Assembly: GCF_000744105.1 (NCBI RefSeq)
Contig: NZ_JQLH01000001.1
Location: 3,563,501-3,627,500, forward strand
Length of the DNA stretch: 64,000 nucleotides
Reading direction: 5' to 3'
Origin: Maribacter forsetii DSM 18668
GTDB taxonomy: Bacteria > Bacteroidota > Bacteroidia > Flavobacteriales > Flavobacteriaceae
Of this stretch, positions 22,835-30,948 are shown piece after piece. A model generated the notes under the pieces. The model ran no database searches. It saw only the letters and a list, made by a program, of their open reading frames with translations, and was not told the origin of the DNA. Numbering within the stretch: position 1 is the first letter of the stretch; every line of letters begins with the position of its first letter. The translations under genes and the position numbers were made by a program.

Positions 22835-22842
22835 TATTTTTG
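22835..22842 (+). promoter_or_regulatory. Promoter -7 box TATTTTTG for gpmI
   Basis: An exact TAnnTTTG box 15 bp before the gpmI ATG, implying a leader of 10 nt or less and favouring the second ATG (22864) slightly. No TTG at the usual spacing. Confidence 0.5.
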
Positions 22843-22857
22843 TACTCCTAAAACCTT

Positions 22858-24381
22858 ATGAAGATGAACAAAAAAGTAATCTTAATGATATTAGACGGAT
22901 GGGGTAAATCTCCAAATCCTGAAGTATCTGCAGTAGATAAAGCCAATACTCCTTTTATAGATAGTTTATATACTAAATACGCTAACTCTAACCTTCTTAC
23001 AGATGGAATGAATGTTGGTTTGCCAGAAGGTCAAATGGGAAATAGCGAAGTTGGTCATATGAATTTGGGTGCCGGTAGAATCGTTTATCAAGATTTAGCT
23101 AAAATCAATAAGGCTGTTAAAGAGAATACGTTAAGTTCTGAACCTGTTTTAAGGAGCGCATTCGAGTATGCAAAAAAGAACAATAAAGATGTTCATTTTC
23201 TAGGTCTATTAAGTGATGGTGGAGTTCACAGCCATACCAACCATATTAAGGGCTTAATAGCTGCGGGTAAAGAATCTGGAGTTGAAAACATGTACTTACA
23301 TGCTTTTACAGATGGTAGGGATGTTGATCCTAAAAGTGGAAAAGGATTTTTAGAGGATATTGTAGACTATAGCGCAGATAAGAATACAAAGTTAGCTACG
23401 GTTATAGGTAGATACTACGCTATGGATCGTGATAAACGATGGGAACGCGTGAAAGAAGCCTACGATGTAATTGTTAATGCGGAAGGTGAGAAGTCTACCG
23501 ACATTGGTAAGACAATTCAAAAGAATTATGATGCGGACATTACTGATGAGTTTATAAAACCTATCGTGATGACCAATACAGATGGCACACCTATAGCCTC
23601 TGTAAAGGAAGATGATGTTGTCATCTTCTTTAACTTCAGAACGGATCGTGGTAGAGAATTAACTCAAGTATTAAGTCAGGTAGACATGCATGAGCAAAAC
23701 ATGCACAAATTGAACTTGTACTATGTTACTCTAACCAATTACGATGAGTCTTACAACAATGTTCATGTTGTTTATAATAAAGATAACATAGTAGAAACCC
23801 TTGGTGAAGTTTTGGCAAATGCCGGCAAAAAACAAATACGTATTGCCGAAACAGAAAAGTATCCTCACGTTACTTTCTTTTTCAATGGTGGTAGAGAAGT
23901 TCCCTTTGAAGGTGAATCTCGTATATTATGCCCTTCGCCAAAAGTAGCTACTTATGATTTACAGCCAGAAATGAGCGCTTATGAAATTAGGGATAAAATT
24001 ATTCCAGAAATACAACAAGGCGATGTAGATTTTATATGTTTGAACTTTGCTAATCCTGATATGGTTGGTCATACAGGTGTTATGGAAGCTGCCATTAAAG
24101 CCTGTGAAACGGTAGATGAATGCGCAAAAGACGTCATTACAGCAGCTATTGAGAAAGATTACTCAGTAATCGTAATTGCTGACCATGGTAACTGTGAGAC
24201 AATGGTAAATGAGGACGGCACGCCTAACACAGCACACACTACCAACCCTGTTCCCTTAATTTTAGTAGATAAAGATATACACCAAATTAAAGATGGTGTT
24301 TTAGGTGATATTGCACCTACAATTTTGAAATTAATAGGTGTAGAAAAGTCCGAATTTATGACCCAAAACTCGCTGGTGTAA
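22858..24381 (+). CDS. gpmI: 2,3-bisphosphoglycerate-independent phosphoglycerate mutase
   Basis: GpmI interconverts 3- and 2-phosphoglycerate in glycolysis, using two Mn2+ and a phosphoserine intermediate. The 507-aa length is standard. Seen: DGWG metal motif (about 14-17), the phosphorylated Ser63 in GNSEVGHMNLGAGR, the transferase region HFLGLLSDGGVHSH and HAFTDGRDVDP, and the metal-binding ADHGNCE plus HTTNPVP near the C-terminus. A second ATG two codons downstream (22864) is equally possible. Map follows after 30 bp on the same strand, likely co-transcribed. Cytoplasmic. Identification is certain. Confidence 0.97.
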   Translation: MKMNKKVILMILDGWGKSPNPEVSAVDKANTPFIDSLYTKYANSNLLTDGMNVGLPEGQMGNSEVGHMNLGAGRIVYQDLAKINKAVKENTLSSEPVLRSAFEYAKKNNKDVHFLGLLSDGGVHSHTNHIKGLIAAGKESGVENMYLHAFTDGRDVDPKSGKGFLEDIVDYSADKNTKLATVIGRYYAMDRDKRWERVKEAYDVIVNAEGEKSTDIGKTIQKNYDADITDEFIKPIVMTNTDGTPIASVKEDDVVIFFNFRTDRGRELTQVLSQVDMHEQNMHKLNLYYVTLTNYDESYNNVHVVYNKDNIVETLGEVLANAGKKQIRIAETEKYPHVTFFFNGGREVPFEGESRILCPSPKVATYDLQPEMSAYEIRDKIIPEIQQGDVDFICLNFANPDMVGHTGVMEAAIKACETVDECAKDVITAAIEKDYSVIVIADHGNCETMVNEDGTPNTAHTTNPVPLILVDKDIHQIKDGVLGDIAPTILKLIGVEKSEFMTQNSLV

Positions 24382-24411
24382 ATTTAGACTCATTAGAAAG
24401 GATAAGATTTT

Positions 24412-25230
24412 ATGATAAAAATAAAAACAGCCGAAGAAATTGAATTAATGCGTGAAAGCGCATTAATCGTTTCTAAAACTTTAGGAATGATTGCCTCTGA
24501 GGTAAAACCAGGGGTTACTACACTTCAGCTAGATACTTTGGCTGAAACCTTTATTCGTGATCACGGTGCCGTACCGGGATTTTTGGGTTTGTACGATTTT
24601 CCAAACTCTTTATGCATGAGCCCAAACGCTCAAGTGGTACATGGAATTCCAAATAACACACCTTTAGTTGAGGGCGATATAATTTCCATTGACTGTGGAG
24701 CTTTAAAAAATGAGTTTTACGGAGATCACGCTTATACTTTTAAGGTAGGAGAAGTTAGTCCTGAAATTGAAAAACTACTTGAGGTCACTAAAAAATCGTT
24801 GTATGTTGGTATACGAGAATTTAAAGTAGGAAACCGCGTTGGCGATGTTGGGTATGCTATCCAAAAATTCACTGAAGATCACGGTTATGGTGTGGTACGA
24901 GAATTAGTAGGTCATGGTCTTGGCAGAAAAATGCACGAAGGTCCAGAAATGCCAAATTATGGCAGACGTGGCAGAGGAAAGAAATTTGTTGAGGGAATGA
25001 CCGTTGCTATTGAACCTATGACAAACATGGGAACAAAGAGCATTAAACAACTTAAAGATGGCTGGACAATTCTTACGGCAGATGGTAAACCTAGCGCTCA
25101 TTTTGAACATGATGTTGCTATAGTAAACGGAAAACCCGAATTACTTTCTACCTTTAAATACATTTATGACGCTTTAGGGATTGTAAGTGATGAGGAAGAC
25201 GAGTTTACTTCATCTACCATGAAAAGTTAG
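24412..25230 (+). CDS. map: Methionine aminopeptidase, type I
   Basis: Removes the initiator methionine from nascent proteins. The 272-aa protein has the pita-bread fold with the five metal ligands visible: two Asp in SIDCGALKNEFYGDHAYTF, His in GHGLGRKMHEGP, Glu in AIEPM and Glu in FEHDVAI. The chain is about 15 residues longer than usual at its C-terminus, ending with an acidic SDEEDEFTSS segment. It sits between gpmI (30 bp) and a methyltransferase (9 bp), in a probable three-gene transcript. Confidence 0.97.
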   Translation: MIKIKTAEEIELMRESALIVSKTLGMIASEVKPGVTTLQLDTLAETFIRDHGAVPGFLGLYDFPNSLCMSPNAQVVHGIPNNTPLVEGDIISIDCGALKNEFYGDHAYTFKVGEVSPEIEKLLEVTKKSLYVGIREFKVGNRVGDVGYAIQKFTEDHGYGVVRELVGHGLGRKMHEGPEMPNYGRRGRGKKFVEGMTVAIEPMTNMGTKSIKQLKDGWTILTADGKPSAHFEHDVAIVNGKPELLSTFKYIYDALGIVSDEEDEFTSSTMKS

Positions 25231-25239
25231 GAAATACAG

Positions 25240-26004
25240 ATGAAGAAAATTTTTAAATTTTTTCTTAACCTTGTTCCAAGGCCTGTATTAATTTCCCTTA
25301 GCTATTTGGTAAAGCCTTTTTTTAAAGCATATTACCGAGGCAATACATATGAAGACCCTATTGACGGCAATACTTTTCGTAGCTTTTTACCTTATGGATA
25401 TGAAAGTCCGAGAGAAAATGTACTTTCTCCTTCTACCCTATCTTTAGAACGTCATCGTTTACTGTGGTTATTCCTGAAAGAGGAGACTGACTTTTTTACC
25501 GCCCCTTTGCATGTTTTACATTTTGCACCTGAACAAGCGTTTTATAAAAGATTCAGGAAGCTAAAAAACCTGAATTATGTTACCACAGACCTTAATTCAC
25601 CGTTGGCAGACGTAAAGGCCGATATTTGCAACCTGCCATTTGAAGATAACATGTTCGATGTAATTCTATGTAATCATGTTTTAGAGCATATACCAGACGA
25701 TACAAAAGCAATGTCTGAATTATATAGAATTCTAAAACCTGGTGGTTGGGGTATTTTTCAAATTCCACAAGATTTAAATAGATCCGAAACATTTGAAGAC
25801 GATAGTATTACCGACAAAGTGGAACGCGCTAAAATATTTGGTCAATATGACCACGTTCGTATTTACGGAAGAGATTACTTTGATAAATTAAGAGATATAG
25901 GTTTTACCGTAGAAGAAATAGATTTTACAAAAATTATGAGCCAAGAAAAAATAGATAGATATCGGTTGGCTCCGGGAGAAATTATTCCGGTAGTAAAAAA
26001 ATAG
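25240..26004 (+). CDS. Class I SAM-dependent methyltransferase
   Basis: A 254-aa methyltransferase of the type-11 group. The first 90 residues hold a hydrophobic region and LHFAPEQAFYKRF, the variant of motif I; then TTDLNSPLADVKADI, FDVILCNHVLEHIPDD (about 140-155) and the post-motif RILKPGGWGIFQIPQ. I recognise the architecture from flavobacterial proteins annotated only as methyltransferase domain protein; the substrate is unknown. It follows map by 9 bp. Its TAG stop directly abuts the stop of the convergent apbE (no base between), so no terminator can lie between the two. Confidence 0.88.
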   Translation: MKKIFKFFLNLVPRPVLISLSYLVKPFFKAYYRGNTYEDPIDGNTFRSFLPYGYESPRENVLSPSTLSLERHRLLWLFLKEETDFFTAPLHVLHFAPEQAFYKRFRKLKNLNYVTTDLNSPLADVKADICNLPFEDNMFDVILCNHVLEHIPDDTKAMSELYRILKPGGWGIFQIPQDLNRSETFEDDSITDKVERAKIFGQYDHVRIYGRDYFDKLRDIGFTVEEIDFTKIMSQEKIDRYRLAPGEIIPVVKK

Positions 26005-27018
26005 TTATTCTATTACAACAGTTTTAAATCCTTTGGTTAAGAATTCTTGTGTTTCCCCTTTCTCATCTAAATAAATGATATACGCCTCTAAACTATCATT
26101 ACCATTAACAATTTTAAATGCCTCATCTAAATCCATCGCCATAAATGAAGTAGCATAGGCATCTGCCGTAGCGCAATTAGCTGCCAAAATAGTAACCGCA
26201 AGCGTATGTGATTGTTGGGTATATCCAGTTTTCGGATTTACAGTATGTACATACTTTTTACCCGTTTCTTCATCTATTCTGAATTTTCTATAATTTCCTG
26301 AAGAAGCTAAAGCCCTATCCTCTAAATGAATTAGTATTTTGGTAGCTCTACTCCCTTCCATTTCAGGATCATCAATACCAACTGTCCAAAACTTATCTTT
26401 AATGGTATTTTTACCTTTTGCAACCAATTCACCACCTACTTCTATAAGGTAATTCTCAATATCTTTAGCATCTAACATAGCCGCTAACCTATCAATTGCA
26501 TACCCCTTTGCAATGGCATTAAAATCCATATAAATATTAGGATTGGTCTTTATAATGTGATTTTCCTCATCCAACTTAATTTTATCTAAACCTACATAAT
26601 TCAATAAACTATCTATTTTCAAGCTATCCATTGAAATTTTTTGTCCTGGTCCAAAACCCCAAGCATTTACCAAGGTACCTACCGTAGGATCAAAAAAACC
26701 ATCAGTCTCATGATGAATAGTTTTTGAAAGCTCAAAAACTTCTTTGAACATAGCATCTACAACAATAGAACTATCTCCTTTATTAATTCTGGAAATATCG
26801 GACTCTGGTATATATGTAGATAAAGATTGATTAATTACAGCAAATACAGAGTCAATCTCTTGTTGTAAATCCATCTCTTCAGGTGTAATAGAAATAATAC
26901 TATAAGAAGTACCTAATGCCCCTCCAGTGTTTTGATTGCGAACACCGACCTCATTATTCTGCTTGCAAGATTGAAACAATCCTATAACAAGCGCTGTTAC
27001 TAAAATACATTTTTTCAT
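26005..27018 (-). CDS. apbE: FAD:protein FMN transferase
   Basis: ApbE attaches FMN through a phosphoester bond to Thr residues of NqrB and NqrC. The 337-aa lipoprotein has a lipobox near residue 18 (LFQSC), so it is anchored to a membrane and faces the periplasm. Seen: FDPTVGTLVNAWGFGPG, DFNAIAKGYAIDRLA, YLIEVGGELVAKG, ALASSGNYRKF, HTVNPKTGY and CATADAYATSFMAM, the last with the metal-binding Asp and Thr. It lies downstream of the nqr operon, past a terminator, and overlaps the 120-aa gene by 4 bp (ATGA). The place fits its role in Nqr assembly. Confidence 0.95.
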   Translation of the reverse strand: MKKCILVTALVIGLFQSCKQNNEVGVRNQNTGGALGTSYSIISITPEEMDLQQEIDSVFAVINQSLSTYIPESDISRINKGDSSIVVDAMFKEVFELSKTIHHETDGFFDPTVGTLVNAWGFGPGQKISMDSLKIDSLLNYVGLDKIKLDEENHIIKTNPNIYMDFNAIAKGYAIDRLAAMLDAKDIENYLIEVGGELVAKGKNTIKDKFWTVGIDDPEMEGSRATKILIHLEDRALASSGNYRKFRIDEETGKKYVHTVNPKTGYTQQSHTLAVTILAANCATADAYATSFMAMDLDEAFKIVNGNDSLEAYIIYLDEKGETQEFLTKGFKTVVIE

Positions 27019-27377
27019 ATCTCAACTAAACCATCATAATCAACAATATATTCTTCATCTAAATAAACCGGTAAATTATGGTCTGTAGCATTAACTAAAC
27101 CTACCCCTGCATAAAATGTCGTAGCTTCAAATTTAATGGCATGATCCTTCATTTTTTTAAGGTCAGACATAAAGAAGTCCATATCCTTTGGGTCACCAGG
27201 GTATTCAATAGCCTTTACCACAACAAAGCGCATCTTTTTGTCCTTAGTGCACACAAATTGTGGATTCTTACGCAATTCACTATTAACGGCTAAAAATTCA
27301 AATCCCGCTTCTTCCAATTGTTTTCCAACAATATTCATGGCTAAATTATGAAGTTCTTGTTCTGTTAGTACATGCAT
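27015..27377 (-). CDS. Small conserved Nqr-associated protein
   Basis: A 120-aa cytoplasmic protein starting MHVLTEQELHNLAMNIVG. In flavobacterial genomes such proteins lie next to nqrF and have often been labelled Nqr subunit F by position, but no Fe-S cysteines, flavin site or membrane segment are visible, so it is not NqrF. It has a mixed alpha/beta pattern (FEFLAVNSELRKNPQFVCTK, FVVVKAIEYPGDPKDMDFF, ATTFYAGVGLV) and ends with an acidic EEYIVDYDGLVEI. It is coupled to apbE by a 4-bp overlap and is 75 bp from nqrF across a terminator. Function unknown; a chaperone or assembly factor for Nqr is possible. Confidence 0.78.
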   Translation of the reverse strand: MHVLTEQELHNLAMNIVGKQLEEAGFEFLAVNSELRKNPQFVCTKDKKMRFVVVKAIEYPGDPKDMDFFMSDLKKMKDHAIKFEATTFYAGVGLVNATDHNLPVYLDEEYIVDYDGLVEI

Positions 27378-27394
27378 TTAAATATCTTTTTTAT

Positions 27395-27426
27395 AAAAAA
27401 ACCGATACATTACATATCGGTTTTTA
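27395..27426 (-). terminator. Terminator after nqrF
   Basis: AAAAACCGATA / TATCGGTTTTT with an 8-nt loop, followed on the minus strand by a T-rich tail. It lies 27 bp past the nqrF stop and separates the six nqr genes from the 120-aa gene and apbE, which may be read through or have their own promoter. Confidence 0.85.
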
Positions 27427-27452
27427 TACTATTTACTTAAAGACTTAAAAGA

Positions 27453-28760
27453 TTATCCTCCAAAGTCATCAAAACGTATATGCTCATCTGGGATACCGAA
27501 ATCCTCACCCATCTTCTGAACAGCTTTGTTCATTAATGGAGGTCCACAGAAATAAAGTTCAATATCTTCTGGAGACTCATGAAGGCTTAAATAGTTATCA
27601 ATTACACAATTGTGTATAAACCCAACGAAACCATCTCCAGGAGCATCTATATTCTCTTTTACTTTCCAATTATCCTCTTCTTGTGGCTCTGAAAGTGCCA
27701 AGTAGAATTTGAAATTTGGAAACTCTTCTTCTAACTTATAGAAATGATCTAAATAGAATAATTCTCTTTTAGAACGACCACCATACCAGTATGTTACTTT
27801 TCTATCGGTCTTTAATGTTTTGAACAAGTGATATAAGTGCGAACGCATTGGCGCCATACCTGCACCACCACCTACGTAAAGCATTTCTGAATCAGACTCA
27901 TTAATGAAGAATTCACCGTAAGGTCCAGAAATAGTACAATCGTCACCAGGCTTTAGGTTAAAAATGTAAGATGACGCAACACCAGGGTTAACATCCATCC
28001 AACCATTCTTAGCACGATCCCATGGCGGCGTAGCTATACGTACATTCAACATAATCTCTCTACCTTCAGCAGGGAAAGAAGCCATTGAATACGCTCTTTC
28101 AACCGTTTCAGGATTCTTCATTGTTAAAGGCCACAGGTTGAATTTATCCCACTCAGCTTGGAACTTATCCGGAGTCTCATGTTCCTCTGGGTGTGCTGTA
28201 ATATCAATATCAGCATATTTAACCTCACACTCAGGAATTTCAATTTGAATATAACCACCAGCTTTGTAGCCCATATCCTCAGGAATCTCAACTACAAACT
28301 CTTTAATAAAAGATGCTACGTTATAGTTACGCACCACTTTTGCAGGCCATTTTTTAATACCAAATACCTCTTCTGGAATGGTAATCTCCATGTCTTGCTT
28401 CACCTTAACTTGACAGGCTAAACGAGCACCATGGTTTAATTCTTTTTTAGAGAAATGCGGTGTTTCAGTTGGTAGTGCTTCACCTCCACCAGAAAGTACG
28501 TGACACTCACATTGAATACATGTTCCACCACCACCACAGGCAGATGGTAAAAACACTTTTTGGTTACCTAAGGTAGATAGCAAAGATCCACCAGATGCAA
28601 CTTCAATTTTCTTTTCTCCATTTATCGTAATGGTCACAGGACCTGATGGAGATAATTTTTGCTTGGTAAACAGAAGCAATGCTACTAACACCATCAACAG
28701 TATTAGAAATGCGACAACAGTTATTAGTATTGTTCCGCCAGTACTTGCAGCTAAAATCAT
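27453..28760 (-). CDS. nqrF: Na+-translocating NADH:quinone reductase subunit F
   Basis: NqrF is the electron-entry subunit: NADH to FAD to a 2Fe-2S cluster. The 435-aa protein has an N-terminal transmembrane helix, a plant-type ferredoxin site (CGGGGTCIQCECHV, then LACQVKV; about residues 74-141), the FAD motif RAYSMASFP, the NADH site GGGAGMAPMRSH and the end CGPPLMNKAV. Length is standard (about 410-435). Last gene of the operon; 2 bp after nqrE. Inner membrane. Certain. Confidence 0.98.
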   Translation of the reverse strand: MILAASTGGTILITVVAFLILLMVLVALLLFTKQKLSPSGPVTITINGEKKIEVASGGSLLSTLGNQKVFLPSACGGGGTCIQCECHVLSGGGEALPTETPHFSKKELNHGARLACQVKVKQDMEITIPEEVFGIKKWPAKVVRNYNVASFIKEFVVEIPEDMGYKAGGYIQIEIPECEVKYADIDITAHPEEHETPDKFQAEWDKFNLWPLTMKNPETVERAYSMASFPAEGREIMLNVRIATPPWDRAKNGWMDVNPGVASSYIFNLKPGDDCTISGPYGEFFINESDSEMLYVGGGAGMAPMRSHLYHLFKTLKTDRKVTYWYGGRSKRELFYLDHFYKLEEEFPNFKFYLALSEPQEEDNWKVKENIDAPGDGFVGFIHNCVIDNYLSLHESPEDIELYFCGPPLMNKAVQKMGEDFGIPDEHIRFDDFGG

Positions 28761-28762
28761 AA

Positions 28763-29524
28763 TTATTTGTTTACGTCGTTATAAGAAATAACTTTTTCGT
28801 CTATTTCTTCGTTCTTATCTACTACTACCTCTTCTTTAACAGGAGTTATCATTTCTGGCTGAACCTGATTAACCTGCTCATTAGCTTCTTCAGCATCATC
28901 ACCGCCACCGGTTAACATACCACCAAAACTCTGAAAGCCAATTCCCATAAGACCGGTAATGATAAATGTAATACCCAAACCTCTTAAAGGAGCAGGAACA
29001 TTACTATATCTAATTTTCTCACGAATGGCGGCAATCGCCAAAATTGCCAAGAACCAACCAATACCAGAACTTACACCGTAGTTAAAAGCCAAACCAAAAG
29101 TTTCAATTTCTCTTGCCTGCATGAATAATGATCCACCAAGAATTGCACAGTTTACCGCAATCAAAGGCAAGAAAATACCCAATGAGTTATATAAAGAAGG
29201 TGAAAATTTCTCTACCACAATCTCTACCAGTTGTACCATTGTTGCAATGGTAGCAATGAATAGGATAAAGGATAGAAAGCTAAGGTTGTAATCTGCATAT
29301 TCAGGACCTAGCCAAACTAATGCACCATCTTGCAACAAATATTTATCTAACAACCAGTTCATAGGTACTGTAACCGCCAATACGAATATTACAGCAGCAC
29401 CTAAACCAACTGCAGTAGCCACTTTCTTGGATACCGCTAAATAAGAACACATCCCCAAGAACACGGCAAATACCATGTTATCGATAAAGATGGACTTAAA
29501 AAATAATTCTACATGTTCTAACAT
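28763..29524 (-). CDS. nqrE: Na+-translocating NADH:quinone reductase subunit E
   Basis: An integral-membrane subunit with six transmembrane helices that forms part of the Na+ channel and the inter-subunit Fe site with NqrD. Residues 1-202 match the family, including HVELFFKSIFIDNMVFAVFL, GLGAAVIF and CAILGGSLFMQAREI. At 253 aa it is about 50 residues longer than the usual form: from about residue 205 there is an acidic, hydrophilic tail (GDDAEEANEQVNQV ... EEIDEKVISYNDVNK). The tail is in frame and runs to 2 bp from nqrF. Confidence 0.96.
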   Translation of the reverse strand: MLEHVELFFKSIFIDNMVFAVFLGMCSYLAVSKKVATAVGLGAAVIFVLAVTVPMNWLLDKYLLQDGALVWLGPEYADYNLSFLSFILFIATIATMVQLVEIVVEKFSPSLYNSLGIFLPLIAVNCAILGGSLFMQAREIETFGLAFNYGVSSGIGWFLAILAIAAIREKIRYSNVPAPLRGLGITFIITGLMGIGFQSFGGMLTGGGDDAEEANEQVNQVQPEMITPVKEEVVVDKNEEIDEKVISYNDVNK

Positions 29525-29544
29525 AATTTCTTCTTAAATGTCGT

Positions 29545-30192
29545 TTAATTCTCTTCTACAAGTGCAGGATTTCTTGAACGTTGTACCCAAATGATAATAC
29601 CTACTACAATCAATGCCGCAGGCGGTATAATCATAAAACCGTTATTCTCATAACCGGTAGCATATAGACCTGTTTTCTCGATTGGATCCCCCAATACAGG
29701 TATACCGAATAAGGTACCAGAACCTAATAATTCCCTAAAGAAACCGACTATTATTAAGATTACACCGTAACCTAAAGAGTTACCAATACCGTCTAAAAAT
29801 GAACGCCATGGTCCATTTGCCAATGCAAATGCCTCAAAACGACCCATAATAATGCAGTTCGTAATAATAAGACCAACAAATACCGCTAAGGTTTTACTTA
29901 ATTCATAAGCAAAAGCTTTTAGTACCTGATCCACAATAATTACCAAGGTAGCAACAACAATAAGTTGAACGATAATTCTAATTTTGGAAGGAATAATGTT
30001 TCTCATTAAAGAGATTACCACGTTACCCGCTCCTAAAACGAACATTACAGAAATTGCCATCACCAAAGATGCTTTCAACTCTGCTGTAATTGCCAATGCA
30101 GAACAAATACCTAATACCTGAATAGTAATTGGGTTATTGTCCGCTAATGGATCCGTAATAAGATTTGTATCTTTTTTTGATAGTAGTGCCAT
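29545..30192 (-). CDS. nqrD: Na+-translocating NADH:quinone reductase subunit D
   Basis: The 215-aa membrane subunit homologous to NqrE/RnfE. Six helices; the conserved stretches include NPITIQVLGICSALAITAE, TNCIIMGRFEAFALANGP (with the cluster-side Cys) and DGIGNSLGYGVILI. Length is normal. It is 20 bp from nqrE and 1 bp from nqrC, inside the nqr operon. Confidence 0.97.
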   Translation of the reverse strand: MALLSKKDTNLITDPLADNNPITIQVLGICSALAITAELKASLVMAISVMFVLGAGNVVISLMRNIIPSKIRIIVQLIVVATLVIIVDQVLKAFAYELSKTLAVFVGLIITNCIIMGRFEAFALANGPWRSFLDGIGNSLGYGVILIIVGFFRELLGSGTLFGIPVLGDPIEKTGLYATGYENNGFMIIPPAALIVVGIIIWVQRSRNPALVEEN

Positions 30193-30193
30193 A

Positions 30194-30946
30194 TTACTTT
30201 ACTCTAATTGTTTCTAAATAAGGTTTGTATAATTTGACAGTTTCGCTGATCATAGCAGAAACACCGTTACCGGTAATGGTAGCACCAGCTAAGGCATCTA
30301 CTTCATTATCATCTTTTGTTTTGTTCAATGGATCATTGTTACCCTTAGCAACAGAGATACCAGCATATTTGGTACCATCAAGAATGGTCTCACCTTTAAA
30401 ATCGTCCATGAAATAACGCATTTTAATATTGGCACCTAAACCTGGGGTTTCCCCTTTGTGATCAAAATATACACCTTGAACAGTCATTGTATCATCTAAG
30501 GCGATAAAACCCCAAATAGCATCCCAAAGACCTTTACCGTACATAGGAACGATGTAAAACTTCTCACCTTCTTTTTCTCCAATGAATACGGGTAATTTAT
30601 AATCCTCACCCTTTTTCATAGCAGCTAATTGCTTTTTTAAATCAATTAAATAAGCCTCGTTATCTTCAGTGATTTTATCACCCTGTATAACCAATTGCTC
30701 TTTGATATAACTTGCAAACTCATTTTCAACAACATCTGTTGGAATAAAGTTAACACTACCCGTATCATCTCCATTTTCATTAACACCCATTGCGTAAAGA
30801 ATGTTTTGCTGCTTCTCAAAACGTTCATTCTCTTTGATGTTAGGGCTTAAAAATGAAGCCAAAAACGCAAGTATTGACCCAACTACCACAACCATAACAG
30901 CAGCAAAAACTACTGTATAAACGTTACTATCTGTCTTTAGTGCCAT
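30194..30946 (-). CDS. nqrC: Na+-translocating NADH:quinone reductase subunit C
   Basis: NqrC carries a covalent FMN on a periplasmic domain. The 250-aa protein has one N-terminal helix (11-31) and the flavinylation motif D-x-L-A-G-A-T at 217-223 (EVDALAGATITGNG), where Thr223 is the expected acceptor for ApbE. Other marks: GLGANIKMRYFMDDF. Size is normal. It starts 2 bp after nqrB and ends 1 bp before nqrD. Confidence 0.97.
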   Translation of the reverse strand: MALKTDSNVYTVVFAAVMVVVVGSILAFLASFLSPNIKENERFEKQQNILYAMGVNENGDDTGSVNFIPTDVVENEFASYIKEQLVIQGDKITEDNEAYLIDLKKQLAAMKKGEDYKLPVFIGEKEGEKFYIVPMYGKGLWDAIWGFIALDDTMTVQGVYFDHKGETPGLGANIKMRYFMDDFKGETILDGTKYAGISVAKGNNDPLNKTKDDNEVDALAGATITGNGVSAMISETVKLYKPYLETIRVK

Positions 30947-30948
30947 AA

